64,000 nt of DNA, from assembly GCA_002163975.1 (NCBI GenBank), contig CP019636.1, forward strand, positions 5,149,501 through 5,213,500, in the 5' to 3' direction. Origin of the DNA: Nostocales cyanobacterium HT-58-2. Lineage in GTDB: Bacteria; Cyanobacteriota; Cyanobacteriia; Cyanobacteriales; Nostocaceae. The number at the start of each line of letters is the position of its first letter. Positions within the stretch are counted from its first letter, which is position 1. Below are positions 53,121 through 62,680 of this stretch, one piece after another. The notes below the pieces were generated by a model. The model saw only the letters and a list, made by a program, of their open reading frames with translations, had not been told where the DNA came from and ran no database searches. The position numbers were made by a program, and so were the translations under genes.

Positions 53121-53579
53121 ATGTTACGTCCAACACTTGGAGATTTCAGCAATATTATCTGTTTTAAGTCAGCAGTTGTCGGCATGGAAGATGCTTTGGG
53201 TGAAAAAGCAGCTGCGATCGCCTTGACTGCAGCTGGTCGTAGTCGCGGCAAACGTCTCGCACAAGAATTAGGTTTGGCGGGAGCATCTTTGTCTCTTGAG
53301 GATTTTGCCTACAAACTCAGGACAGCTTTGGGTCTAGATGGGACTCGCTTGTGTATCATTAATAGCATCGTTACAGAAGAAGATGTTATTAAAGTTTACA
53401 CTTCAGAAACCTTTTGTTCAGCAGGCGAACCTCAAGGTTCTCAGCGTAAATGTACTTACACGCTTGGTGCTGTGTGGGGAGCTCTAGAGCAGGTTTATGG
53501 TAAGCGCTTGCAAGGTAAACATACAGAATCTGTGCTTCGTGGTGGTGGATACGATGTCTTTGAGTTTACCCAATTGTGA
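53121..53579 (+). CDS. V4R-like small-molecule-binding protein of the GTPase cluster
   Basis: 152 residues. The C-terminal half (TSETFCSAGEPQGSQRKCTY, TLGAVWGALEQVYGKRLQGK, SVLRGGGYDVFEF) has the layout of V4R domains, which bind small hydrophobic ligands: Cys, GxxxG-helix and a closing strand. N-terminal half starts LRPTLGDFSNIICFKSAVVG. 85 bp after the LC7 gene, same strand. Family similarity is weak. Confidence 0.6.
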   Translation: MLRPTLGDFSNIICFKSAVVGMEDALGEKAAAIALTAAGRSRGKRLAQELGLAGASLSLEDFAYKLRTALGLDGTRLCIINSIVTEEDVIKVYTSETFCSAGEPQGSQRKCTYTLGAVWGALEQVYGKRLQGKHTESVLRGGGYDVFEFTQL

Positions 53580-53698
53580 GAGCCAAGAAGACACAACAAA
53601 GAACTTTCTTATCAAATAGCGAATGGCTAATAGCTATAGTTAGCTGTTAGCCATTCCACCTTGCGAGATAGTACAAAAGTATTCAGAGGAATATAACA

Positions 53699-54103
53699 TC
53701 AAATCTCTGCTGGTGCTGGCTCCCAGACTTCTCCATATTGCTCTCGTAAGGTATGCCATGCCTCGACCTGCCCAGGTTCATATTCTCCTGGTTTGCCCCA
53801 TTGTAGAAATAAACTCAAAGCTGGTTCATGTTTATCATCTAGAAGTCTAATGGCGTAGGTGGTAAAGTTGCCTCGCTTCGCTTCACCTGTTTCAAATTTC
53901 ACCTGCGTAATTTTATCCATATTCAAGTGAAATTCAAAACCTTCCGTGTGCATATTCGCGTACTTCCCCTTGGGGAGCTCTGCATAAAATAGCTTTTCGA
54001 GCTTACCACGTGCTTCTAAAACAGCAGCACTGCTGGTCACAATGAGACGTAAAGTTCCTAGGGTTTCACAAGCTTCCAGAAATTCTTTAAGTGTTTTAGT
54101 CAT
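53699..54103 (-). CDS. ChuX/HutX-like haem-binding family protein
   Basis: 134 residues from the ATG at 54103. TLKEFLEACETLGTLRLIVT, SAAVLEARGKLEKLFYAELP, FEFHLNMDKITQVKFETGEA, FLQWGKPGEYEPGQVEAWHT. I recall cyanobacterial homologues placed in the ChuX/HutX-like family, which store or deliver haem. No haem-uptake genes nearby; it may handle haem in the cytoplasm. Assignment tentative. Confidence 0.6.
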   Translation of the reverse strand: MTKTLKEFLEACETLGTLRLIVTSSAAVLEARGKLEKLFYAELPKGKYANMHTEGFEFHLNMDKITQVKFETGEAKRGNFTTYAIRLLDDKHEPALSLFLQWGKPGEYEPGQVEAWHTLREQYGEVWEPAPAEI

Positions 54104-54149
54104 GAGTTCTTTAGTCATTAATCATTAGTCATTTTTTCATGACCAGGGA

Positions 54150-55103
54150 CTATTTTTCATGTTGTTCGTATGCGGCAACTATACGCTGAACCAGGGGATG
54201 GCGTACAACATCTTTTTGAGAGAATTCACAAAAGGCGATGCCTTCAACGTGTTTTAAGACGTGTAAAGCAACTGTGAGCCCAGATTGTTGGTTGGGCAGT
54301 AAGTCTGTTTGTGTCATATCACCCGTAATCACCATACGAGAACGGAAACCCAAACGAGTCAAAACCATTTTCATTTGAGCTGGTGTGGTATTTTGAGCCT
54401 CATCAACGATAACAAAAGCGTTGTTGAGAGTACGTCCTCGCATATACGCTAAAGGAGCAACTTCAATGACACCTCTTTCCATCAAGGATGGGACTTTTTC
54501 TGGGTCTATGAATTCGTTGATCGCATCATAAAGTGGACGCAAATAGGGGTTAACTTTCTGCTGCAAGTCTCCTGGCAAAAAACCCAGTCTTTCGCCAGCT
54601 TCGACAGCTGGACGAGTTAAAATCAGCCGTTCAAATTGGTTGTCCAGAAGTGCTTGTACAGCGACAACAACAGCAAGAAAAGTCTTACCAGTACCAGCTG
54701 GACCTGTGCAAAAGGTTAGGTCGCGCTTGCGGAGTGCTTCAATATACTGTCGCTGTCGGAAAGTTTTGGCACGGACTTCCTCACCTCTACGAGTCCGAGC
54801 AACCACGTCTCGCTGTAAATCTTGTAGTTCCTCTTCACGATGGGTGTCTAAGGCTTGACGCGCTGTTAATATATCCGTACTAGAGAGACTATTGCCTTTA
54901 CTCCAAAGATCTTCGAGCGATCGCACTAATCGACGAGCAAGGTCAATTTGCTTTTCGGTGCCAGAAATGTGTAGTTCTTGTCCCCGCAGAACTATGGTGG
55001 CTCCTGTTTGCCTTGCCAGAGTTTTAAGATTTTCTTCCCCTTCTCCTGCTAGTGCGATCGCACTTGGAATGCTCGGCAGTTCAATTGTTAAGGCACCTGC
55101 CAT
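54150..55103 (-). CDS. PhoH-family ATPase
   Basis: 317 residues. N-terminal KH-like region (TGATIVLRGQELHISGTEKQ). P-loop domain: Walker A CTGPAGTGKTFLAVVVAVQA, RLILTRPAVEAGERLGFLPG, PLYDAINEF, and Walker B VIVDEAQNTTPAQMKMVLTR; motif RMVITGDMTQTDLP-like MVITGDMTQTDLL. PhoH proteins are RNA-associated ATPases, often near ribosome and RNase genes. 47 bp after the ChuX-like gene's divergence; part of a leftward group with rpsU. Confidence 0.9.
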   Translation of the reverse strand: MAGALTIELPSIPSAIALAGEGEENLKTLARQTGATIVLRGQELHISGTEKQIDLARRLVRSLEDLWSKGNSLSSTDILTARQALDTHREEELQDLQRDVVARTRRGEEVRAKTFRQRQYIEALRKRDLTFCTGPAGTGKTFLAVVVAVQALLDNQFERLILTRPAVEAGERLGFLPGDLQQKVNPYLRPLYDAINEFIDPEKVPSLMERGVIEVAPLAYMRGRTLNNAFVIVDEAQNTTPAQMKMVLTRLGFRSRMVITGDMTQTDLLPNQQSGLTVALHVLKHVEGIAFCEFSQKDVVRHPLVQRIVAAYEQHEK

Positions 55104-55202
55104 CATAATTCAAAATTCAGAATCCAAATTTATAAAAATAGCCAAAAGACTTTAGTTGAACTCAACAAGACAAGTAGGAACGTGCGCCTTCAAATCAGAC
55201 CT

Positions 55203-55244
55203 TGTTAAGAAAAGTAGAGAAGCAATTCTTTGCGTCTCTACTTT
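55203..55244 (-). terminator. Intrinsic terminator of rpsU
   Basis: AAAGTAGAGA (55211-55220) pairs with TCTCTACTTT (55235-55244), a 10-bp stem; the minus strand then runs TTTTCTT. It lies ~90 bases after the rpsU stop. Confidence 0.7.
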
Positions 55245-55335
55245 GTCTTGGTTTGATTTACAACTACTTTCAAACCTTAACTTTAACAGCTATCGGGCAT
55301 GAATCAACCACAATAACCAAAGATATGACTTTGAT

Positions 55336-55512
55336 TTAGTAGCGACCACCCTTGCGTACGGTTTCCGCTTTGCGCTTACGGCGCAGACTGGGTTTTTCGT
55401 ATCTTTCCCGGCGCTTTACCTCGGATAAAATTCCAGCTTTTTGAATTTTCTTTTTAAAACGCCTTAATGCTGAGTCAATTGACTCATTTTCACCCAAACG
55501 GACTTCAGCCAC
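55336..55512 (-). CDS. rpsU: 30S ribosomal protein S21
   Basis: 58 residues: AEVRLGENESIDSALRRFKK, KIQKAGILSEVKRRERYEKP, SLRRKRKAETVRKGGRY. Very basic, typical S21 with the Arg-rich tail. GTG start at 55512, with GGAGGTG upstream. S21 helps in translation initiation on the 30S platform. Confidence 0.93.
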   Translation of the reverse strand: MAEVRLGENESIDSALRRFKKKIQKAGILSEVKRRERYEKPSLRRKRKAETVRKGGRY

Positions 55513-55917
55513 TCCCTGATTTCACCTCCTTACAGAGATTATCTGAGTTATGTACAACCCTCGCCTACCAAAATATAGTATGGCGTTGGCTTCTCCCGAT
55601 GGGTAGCACCCATCTGTATAAATCTGAGAGAAGACTTTAATTTGCATTGCTTGTTCACAATGCTATTGCTGCGTGTTGCGCGATTGCAAGGTACTGCGCT
55701 GGGCTTTACCCAATCGTGCCTGAAGGGAGCTTTGCGTCATCGCACAAGCTACTGATGCAAGCGTAGTAAATTTTGGTCGTTTTTTACCCATTCGCAAATG
55801 AGAAGTTTGAAGTATTAAGGATGAAGGAAAGGATAAAGGCTGAAATACCCTCTATTTCACCTCATACCTTATACTTTACACTTCATACTTCAGTTAGCTA
55901 CCTATCTAACTTTAAAC
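55513..55917. other. 405-base gap between rpsU and the KH gene
   Basis: No ORF. Contains the short palindrome GATGGGTAGCACCCATC (about 55598) and a low-complexity stretch at 55800-55890. Holds the rpsU promoter presumably. Confidence 0.35.
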
Positions 55918-56349
55918 CTAGCGGGCACGTGATCTCGCAATAGGTTTGTGTCCGTTTCCACGTCTTTCTCTGGGTTTTGGCGGCGGTAATCGCTCTTCAC
56001 CATCGTCATCAAAAGACAAGCCCTCCCGATTACCAGCAGTGCTGCCATAGATGTCGAGGTACACTGATTGTCCAGCAGCTTGTGCTGCTGCGGCAACCAC
56101 AGTGCGAATTGCCTGAATATTACGTCCACCTCGACCAAACACTTTGCCTTTATCTGAGCTTTCAAAAGCAATGCGAATCCAAGCGCGTTGGAGGGTGTGA
56201 GACATTTCACAATCGACGCTCAAAGACTCCGGAGAATCCAAAAACGGTTGCATCAGGAAACGTACTAATCCTACGTAGTCAGGACTAGTTGTGGCTGATA
56301 TTTGTCCGATTCTATTATGAGGCTTTTGCACTGACCTGTTCAAAGACAT
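55918..56349 (-). CDS. khpA: KhpA-like KH-domain RNA-binding protein
   Basis: 143 residues. YVGLVRFLMQPFLDSPESLS, CEMSHTLQRAWIRIAFESSD, then the KH signature KGKVFGRGGRNIQAIRTVVA. C-terminus is disordered, basic and proline-rich (RLPPPKPRERRGNGHKPIAR). The gene begins 35 bases inside rpsP's 3' end, so tightly coupled. KhpA binds RNA with KhpB/Jag and affects cell size in firmicutes; the rpsP-khpA pair is conserved in many bacteria. Confidence 0.88.
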   Translation of the reverse strand: MSLNRSVQKPHNRIGQISATTSPDYVGLVRFLMQPFLDSPESLSVDCEMSHTLQRAWIRIAFESSDKGKVFGRGGRNIQAIRTVVAAAAQAAGQSVYLDIYGSTAGNREGLSFDDDGEERLPPPKPRERRGNGHKPIARSRAR

Positions 56350-56572
56350 TGGCTTTTTCCAGGATGCGACGTACGGTGTCAGTTGGTTGAGCGCCTTGTT
56401 GTAGTCGCTTGACGATACTGGGAACGTCTAGTCGTACTTCATCAGTTCTTGGATTATAAAAACCCAGTTCTTCTAGGGGACGACCATCACGGCGAGCGAG
56501 GCTGTTAATAGCGACTATGCGGTAACTCGCTTCCCGCTTTTTACCGTATCGCTTCAAGCGCAGTTTAATCAT
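56315..56572 (-). CDS. rpsP: 30S ribosomal protein S16
   Basis: 85 residues: MIKLRLKRYGKKREASYRIV, INSLARRDGRPLEELGFYNP, VKRLQQGAQPTDTVRRIL. Canonical S16. Located between khpA and ffh, the widely conserved ffh-rpsP-khpA order. Confidence 0.95.
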   Translation of the reverse strand: MIKLRLKRYGKKREASYRIVAINSLARRDGRPLEELGFYNPRTDEVRLDVPSIVKRLQQGAQPTDTVRRILEKANVFEQVSAKAS

Positions 56573-56867
56573 GGTTAAGAAATCATTCTCCTGTTTCTAG
56601 CGATCTGTTTGTAGTTAGTGTGTTGGGAAGTCACATGAAAGAAGCTTCCCGAAGACAGCCCCAATGGTATCATTGATCCTTTGAAGACTGCCTATTTATA
56701 ATTATGTCGGCTTTTCCCGTTGGATATGCGACTGAACCTCTGATGCTAAAATGCTTATTTTAGCACTTGCCAAGTGTCAGGTGTTAGTTGTCCTGAGTTA
56801 TTTATGAGTTGCAACTCACCCTTCGTTTGTCAAAAAGGCTACGTACCTTTGAGCGAGATGGGCTTTG

Positions 56868-57190
56868 TGCTTACGGGTATATCGTTAGCGATCGCCCTTG
56901 CTGGTCCTGTTGCCCTATTGCAGAGCAATGGGGAAGCCTTTTCCTTCAGAAAAGGCGTGTCTTCATACGGACCATCGCTCGTATGTACCCAGAGGGTTAA
57001 CTTCTGCGACAACCCTCTCCCTAAATCTCCGATTTGGGGCACTCTGCTCCGCAGAGTGGGGTACAGGGCGCGCTAGGCGATGGTTCGTATGTGCCTCAAT
57101 GCAAACTCTGTTTGCATTGCCCCAAGCAGAGCTTGGGGGAGCGCAAGGAATGCGCTCAGACACCGAACCCGCATAGCGATCGCCATCGCG
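56868..57190. repeat. Cluster of short perfect hairpins between ffh and rpsP
   Basis: At least six short palindromes: CCCTATTGC-AGA-GCAATGGGG (56913-56933), GCCTTTTC/GAAAAGGC (56936-56956), CACTCTGC-TCC-GCAGAGTG (57040-57058), CAATGCAAAC-TCT-GTTTGCATTG (57097-57119), CCCCAAGC-AGA-GCTTGGGG (57120-57138) and GAGCGCA/TGCGCTC (57139-57157). Four have three-base loops. HIP1 sites border both sides. Fills the 633-base gap 56573-57205; apparent ORFs here are artefacts of this repeat. Confidence 0.8.
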
Positions 57191-57205
57191 GGTGCATAGG
57201 CTTAA

Positions 57206-58660
57206 CTAAAGAGTGCCGAAGCCTTTCTTTTTCTTGTCTTTCTTCGGTTTCTTTTTTGAGGTTGCACCGCCACTGTAACCCCGCCAACCAGGGGGAACTG
57301 GTCGGTTACCAGCAGCTGCGGGGCTACCCATATCACCGAACATTCCTGGCATACCAGGGAAGCGTCCTTGACCCATTTGCTGCATCATATTGCGCATTCT
57401 TTGGAAGTCACTTACCAGTTTACTGACATCCGCTTCCTTGTAGCCTGAGCCATTGGCAATACGCCGCCGCCTACTGGGAGAACTTGCCAATAAATCAGGA
57501 TTTTGACGCTCTTGGCGCGTCATAGAATTTATCATGGCTTCACAGCGCTTGAGCTGGGTTTCTCCTTGCCTGAGTTGGTCATCGCTCAGCTTGTTCATCC
57601 CTGGAATAAGCTTAATAATACCTCCCAGCGAACCCATGTTCTTGAGCAGGCGCATTTGCTTGAGAAAGTCAGTAAAGTCGAAGTTTGCTGACAGAATTTT
57701 CTCCTGCATTTTCTGGGCATCGGCAAGGTCAATTTCTTCCTGAGCCTTTTCTACGAGGGTCAGAACATCGCCCATACCTAAAATGCGTGATGCCATACGA
57801 TCAGGATAAAACGGTTGCAGAGCCTCAACCTTTTCACCCACACCGACAAACTTGATCGGTGCTCCTGAAATATGCCGCACAGAGAGTGCTGCCCCACCTC
57901 GGCTATCGCCATCTAACTTAGTGAGAATCGCACCAGTAATCCCGATCTGTTCATGGAAAGTCCGAGTCAGATTTGCTGCTTCTTGACCAGTCATCGAATC
58001 CACTACCAAGAGTGTTTCAAGGGGTTGGACTGTTTCTTTGATGCGGGCTAACTCCGCCATCATGTCTTCGTCAATTTGTAAGCGACCCGCTGTATCAATA
58101 ATGACTGTGTCAATGCCTTCTGCTCTAGCGCGTTCCACGCCCTGCTGCGCAATTTCAACGGGATCAGCATCAGATCCTAGTTCAAATACTGGCACATCGA
58201 TTTGCTTACCTAGCGTGACCAGTTGGTCGATTGCTGCTGGGCGATACACATCTGTCGCTACCATTAAGCAGCTACGTTCTAATTTTCGTAGATGCAAGGC
58301 TAACTTGGCAGTAGCAGTGGTTTTTCCGGTCCCCTGCAACCCTGCCATAAGGACAACCGTAGGGGACTGTTCAGCCTGTACTAGAGGAACATTTTCTTCC
58401 CCCATCACCTGTACTAGCTCATCGTAGACAATTTTGATGAACTGTTGGTCAGGACTTACGCCAGCAATGACCTCAGAACCCAATGCTTTGGCTTCAACTT
58501 CGGTAACAAAATCTTTAACTACCTGGAGATTAACATCCGCTTCTAACAGGGCGCGACGCACTTCCCGCAATGCTTCTTGAATATTGGATTGGGAAATTTT
58601 GTCCTGCCCCCGGAGTTTCTTCCAGGCACCTTCTAAACGGTCAGCTAGTGCTTCAAACAT
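57206..58660 (-). CDS. ffh: Signal recognition particle protein Ffh (SRP54)
   Basis: 484 residues. N domain (LRGQDKISQSNIQEALREVR), G domain: Walker A LMAGLQGTGKTTATAKLALH (about 105-124), DVYRPAAIDQLVTLGKQ, DTAGRLQIDEDMM, TKLDGDSRGGAALSVR. M domain: FTDFLKQMRLLKNMGSLGGI, MTRQERQNPDLL, and a Met/Gly-rich end. Binds signal sequences with 4.5S RNA and docks at FtsY for membrane targeting. Confidence 0.96.
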   Translation of the reverse strand: MFEALADRLEGAWKKLRGQDKISQSNIQEALREVRRALLEADVNLQVVKDFVTEVEAKALGSEVIAGVSPDQQFIKIVYDELVQVMGEENVPLVQAEQSPTVVLMAGLQGTGKTTATAKLALHLRKLERSCLMVATDVYRPAAIDQLVTLGKQIDVPVFELGSDADPVEIAQQGVERARAEGIDTVIIDTAGRLQIDEDMMAELARIKETVQPLETLLVVDSMTGQEAANLTRTFHEQIGITGAILTKLDGDSRGGAALSVRHISGAPIKFVGVGEKVEALQPFYPDRMASRILGMGDVLTLVEKAQEEIDLADAQKMQEKILSANFDFTDFLKQMRLLKNMGSLGGIIKLIPGMNKLSDDQLRQGETQLKRCEAMINSMTRQERQNPDLLASSPSRRRRIANGSGYKEADVSKLVSDFQRMRNMMQQMGQGRFPGMPGMFGDMGSPAAAGNRPVPPGWRGYSGGATSKKKPKKDKKKKGFGTL

Positions 58661-59833
58661 AATGAGTAGGTTACAGGTAGTTAGCCAGCAGAGTTTTAAC
58701 GCGCTATATACAGCTTAGTATTTTTTAACTTCGACAGTAGCAAACGGATACTGTGTAGACAGTTTAACTGTATTGTTACAATAGCGAAAAAATAAATTAT
58801 CAAACAATTAATGATAGCTTAATTGAGTAGTAAGAGACAAAGTTGCAGCTGTATCATTACGGGTTTTAGAATGTTGAAGGTAGTCTGTGGTAGTCAGTTC
58901 ATCTACCGTCCTTAAACGAAGGGTTCAAGAAAAGACAGTTTTGTTTAGTGTGACTCATTCAACACCAGCCATAAATCAGGATTGTAACTAAGGTGCATCG
59001 TAGGCTCGATTAATTGGCTCGATTAATTGGAGTTGTGCAAGTGCTAAAGGGATTGAGACGGCACATGAGGCTGTCAGAGAACTTTGGCAAATCGAGAAGA
59101 CCACAGGCACAATGTTTTTTACTAAGAGACATAAGTCATTCAAAAATTCAAAATTAGGAAAGACAGTCTCTGCAATCACTCTACCAAGCAGTTCTGTTTA
59201 CATTTCATATGCATCTGCTTCTTAGTAAAGAAGAGTACAAGTATCAAAAGATACTATATTTGTAGCATTGATGAATACACCTGAAATCAATCTATTAGAT
59301 AAATGACTCCACAGCAGGATTGTCAAGTATCTAAGATATTTCTCGTTGTTCATGAGATGACTTTAGTAGGAATGCTTCGTTCCAAAATTCGATTAGCTGT
59401 AAACGAAACAGATTTGAATTAGTTATATGAAAATACTTAGTTTTTATAGTATAAAGCTTTACTTTATAATGGAAAAACATCTGCCAAAGACATTTGGGAC
59501 ACGTTAAGCACATATGCCAGATTTGCAGCTTGCTTAAGAGTAGCTCAAACCAATAAAGTTCGTCCTGGATTATTTTCTCATAATTTCAAACTGAATCAGA
59601 CAGCACGTCATTTATGGAGACATTTAATGACTGTGATGTTTGCCTGCAAGAAAATGCCTTGTATCTGCCAAGGTATGGAAGCTGTCTGCATATTGACAAA
59701 CCTTTGCTTGTAAGTTGAATAGCTAGTCACTTTTGAGCAAATTTGAGTAGTTCCAGGAAAGGCAAACGGAGGTATTGGGCATGGCTTTAGCAACTGTAAA
59801 AAGTTTAGTTTCTATGGAGAAGCGAAGATTAGA
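58661..59833. other. 1.17-kb gap between ffh and the pentapeptide gene
   Basis: No convincing gene. A 13-bp tandem GGCTCGATTAATT at about 59003-59030, otherwise AT-rich unique DNA. Short frames (e.g. 58988-59179 minus) show no recognised similarity; an eroded gene cannot be excluded. Confidence 0.35.
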
Positions 59834-60964
59834 ATGATTTGGTTAATTAAGCAAATGAGTTGGGTTGGCTCAGGTTTGACAGTTATGCTGTTGTTAACAA
59901 AAGGTAAACCACCAGGATTTATCGTTGGTTTGTACTTATGCTTTTGTACTTTATTTTTTGTTTGGAGCCTACAACAGCGAATTGAGAAGGAGCCTGAAAA
60001 GCTATCAACAATTTTTCCAGATCTCAAGCATACAGATGTCAGTCATGCAGAAACAGAACTTGATTGTCAATCTGATTTGCTTGAGAAAATTATTAATCTG
60101 AAATCTCAGGGTTTAGACACGAACAGTGTGAACCTGATCCTTGCCAACCTCAGCAACGCTCAATTAGTAGGTGTTGATCTCAACTGTGTTTATCTGAGCG
60201 GTAGCAACCTCAGTAGTGCCAATCTCAGTGGAGCTAGTCTGTGGAATGGTAACCTCAGTGGTGTTCAATTGGTAGATGCTAACCTCAGCAATGCTAACCT
60301 AAAAAATATCAATCTCAGTAGTGCTGAGCTGATTAATGCCAACCTCAATAATGCAGACCTAAAAGATGCAAACCTGAGTAATGCCAACCTCAGCAATGCA
60401 GACCTAAAAGATGCAAACCTGAGTAATGCCAACCTCAGCAATGCAGACCTAAAAGATGCAAACCTGAGTAATGCCAACCTCAGTAGTGTCTATTTATGGA
60501 GTGGAGATCTTAGCAATGCCAAGCTGTTAGGTGCTAATCTCAGCAGTGCTTATATGAACAGTACTAAACTCAGGAATGCAAACCTTGGTAGTGCTGTGCT
60601 CAAAGATGCTAATCTTAGCGATGCCAAACTGAAAGAGGCAAACCTCAGCGATACTAACCTCTGTGGTGCTAATCTCTGTGGTGCTAATTTAAAAAACGCC
60701 AACCTCAGTAATGCCAATCTCGAGAATGCGAATTTGAAAGGTGCTAACTTGGAGGGAGCTAATTTCAGTGGAGCCAATCTCAATGGTGCTAACTTGAGTT
60801 GTGTAAGCATTAACCAGTCAACGCAGTTGGATCAAAAATGGCGTTTGGTCTGGGAAACTTTAAATCGTTTCGGTGATGAGAGTGAAGATGTAAACTTTCA
60901 AACTGCTAACGTGAAAAATGCCAATCTCCCAAGTGCAGATATCAGCCAAATAAGTAACGGATAG
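59834..60964 (+). CDS. Membrane-anchored pentapeptide-repeat protein
   Basis: 376 residues. Two N-terminal hydrophobic segments (WVGSGLTVMLLLTKG, FIVGLYLCFCTLFFVW), then from about residue 95 about 45 A(D/N)LxN pentapeptides forming a right-handed quadrilateral beta-helix (NLSNADLKDANLSNA). DNA encodes a 45-bp tandem repeat present three times (60342-60476). Such proteins are abundant in filamentous cyanobacteria; function usually unknown, some bind gyrase or act in heterocyst glycolipid export (HglK). Confidence 0.9.
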   Translation: MIWLIKQMSWVGSGLTVMLLLTKGKPPGFIVGLYLCFCTLFFVWSLQQRIEKEPEKLSTIFPDLKHTDVSHAETELDCQSDLLEKIINLKSQGLDTNSVNLILANLSNAQLVGVDLNCVYLSGSNLSSANLSGASLWNGNLSGVQLVDANLSNANLKNINLSSAELINANLNNADLKDANLSNANLSNADLKDANLSNANLSNADLKDANLSNANLSSVYLWSGDLSNAKLLGANLSSAYMNSTKLRNANLGSAVLKDANLSDAKLKEANLSDTNLCGANLCGANLKNANLSNANLENANLKGANLEGANFSGANLNGANLSCVSINQSTQLDQKWRLVWETLNRFGDESEDVNFQTANVKNANLPSADISQISNG

Positions 60965-61058
60965 GTGGCGGATGTAGCAGATGGTTTGTCTATGACTTCC
61001 ACGGATAATCTATCGGTTACATCCTTTAAAAGCAAGCTAAGACTGTTAGATAGGTACT

Positions 61059-62438
61059 TCACCCACTCACTAAATGCTCAATAGCGCTAGCTTTTGTTGG
61101 CAATGCTGCAGTTAAAACTTCGCTACCTTCTTGTGTGACGAAAACATCATCTTCAATGCGAATTCCTCGCACATCAGCAAATTGAGATAATCGCTCCCAA
61201 TTTACAACATTTTGATATCGTAAACGTAGATTGCTATCATTTAAAATTGCTGGAACTTGATAAAATCCTGGCTCAATTGTGACTAACATTCCCGACCGTA
61301 AGGGACGATTTAAACGCAGGTAGCCTAAACCAAAACGATCGCTTCGTGTGCGTTCTTCTTCATAACCTGCTAAATCTCCCAAATCCTCCATATCATGGAC
61401 ATCCAAACCTAGCAGGTGACCAATACCGTGGGGGAAAAAGAGCGTGTGGGCATCCATTTCCACTAAATCTTCGGGGTTTCCTTGAAAAATGCCTAAATCT
61501 ACCAAACCTTCTGCAATAACAGTACAAGCAAGTAGATGTAAATCTTGATACTCTACACCAGGATGAATTTTGGCAATGCAAGCATCATGAGCTGCGAGTA
61601 CAACATCATAGATATCTCTTTGTGTAGATGAAAATTTACCAGTAACAGGCCAAGTGCGCGTAACATCAGCAGCCCAACCCATTTCAGTTTCAGCACCAAC
61701 ATCAGCAAGTAACAAGTCACCCGGTTGCAATGAGTGGTGATATTGGTCGTTGTGTAGAACCTCGCCGTGAACAGTAACAATACTGCTATAGGAAGTCGTC
61801 ATGTTATTGGCGATGATGACTTGTTCCATCGCCGCACGAATTTCTGCTTCAATATGAGCGCGAATTGTCGCCGCCATACCAGCCATGTGTGCCTTGGCAG
61901 TCACAGTAGCAGCTTTTCGCAATTCGATTAACGCGCCCTCATCGTGAACGAGACGTAAGGAGATAATTGCCTTGGCGAGATCCAAGTCAATGCCTTGCGG
62001 TGTCTGTTGTGGTAGAACCCACCTATTTAAGAGTTGTGATTGTTGCGTCCAAGTGGTGGCGTCTTGCACAGCAATTGTTGCTGCCCCTTGTGTGTACAAC
62101 TCCAATTCTGCGATCGGTTTAGCAGCGTCAGCTCCAATCATCTGAGCAATTTTCTCACGATGAGGCATTTCTCCATGCCAAAGGGCACTGCTTGGTTGGG
62201 GATCATCCATGAAGAGTTCTAGCTTGCCTGCTGTGAGGCAAATGGCTGCGTTGGGCAGTGGAAGTCCTGCAAAGTAAAGAAAATGACTGCTTGCACGAAA
62301 GGGAAAGACATTTGCTGGGAAATTACGCGGACTGCTAGTTCCTGACCAGAGAATTGCTGGAAAATCAATGAGGTTGGCGAGTCGTTGTCGGCGATCGCGC
62401 AAAGTATCAATAAGGGAGCTAGAGGTTTTTTGGATCAT
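61059..62438 (-). CDS. pepP: Xaa-Pro aminopeptidase (M24B)
   Basis: 459 residues. N-terminal creatinase-like domain (VFPFRASSHFLYFAGLPLPN). Catalytic pita-bread: metal ligands Asp in DVGAETEMGWAADVTRTWPV, His in FFPHGIGHLLGLDVHDMEDL, Glu in TIEPGFYQVP and Glu in RIEDDVFVTQEG. All five ligands are present. Removes N-terminal residues preceding proline. Monocistronic. Confidence 0.92.
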   Translation of the reverse strand: MIQKTSSSLIDTLRDRRQRLANLIDFPAILWSGTSSPRNFPANVFPFRASSHFLYFAGLPLPNAAICLTAGKLELFMDDPQPSSALWHGEMPHREKIAQMIGADAAKPIAELELYTQGAATIAVQDATTWTQQSQLLNRWVLPQQTPQGIDLDLAKAIISLRLVHDEGALIELRKAATVTAKAHMAGMAATIRAHIEAEIRAAMEQVIIANNMTTSYSSIVTVHGEVLHNDQYHHSLQPGDLLLADVGAETEMGWAADVTRTWPVTGKFSSTQRDIYDVVLAAHDACIAKIHPGVEYQDLHLLACTVIAEGLVDLGIFQGNPEDLVEMDAHTLFFPHGIGHLLGLDVHDMEDLGDLAGYEEERTRSDRFGLGYLRLNRPLRSGMLVTIEPGFYQVPAILNDSNLRLRYQNVVNWERLSQFADVRGIRIEDDVFVTQEGSEVLTAALPTKASAIEHLVSG

Positions 62439-62680
62439 AACTGGTCAGTGAGTGCAAATATCTCAAAACTATTCTGCATCAACCCCTAATGTTTAAGGAA
62501 GTGCTTCCTCCTACACCCGAGTGAGTGAAGAGGAAGCACAATTCAGACGTGTTTATCCTGGGTGATGGATCTCACCAACTTTATATAGGCAGACAAGAAA
62601 ACAACTTATGCACTAAAAAACACCGTACCCTCTCATATCGTTAGTGCTAATTTAGCAACTTGGTATCATAACAGTTAAAC

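Noticed and set aside
56774..57426. Several plus-strand ORFs between rpsP and ffh
   Set aside because: Translations of the hairpin cluster and of ffh antisense.
58988..59179. 63-residue minus ORF in the long gap after ffh
   Set aside because: No motif or ribosome site; possibly chance.
60265..60810. Leftward ORFs rich in LALLRFASF
   Set aside because: Mirror image of the pentapeptide-repeat gene.
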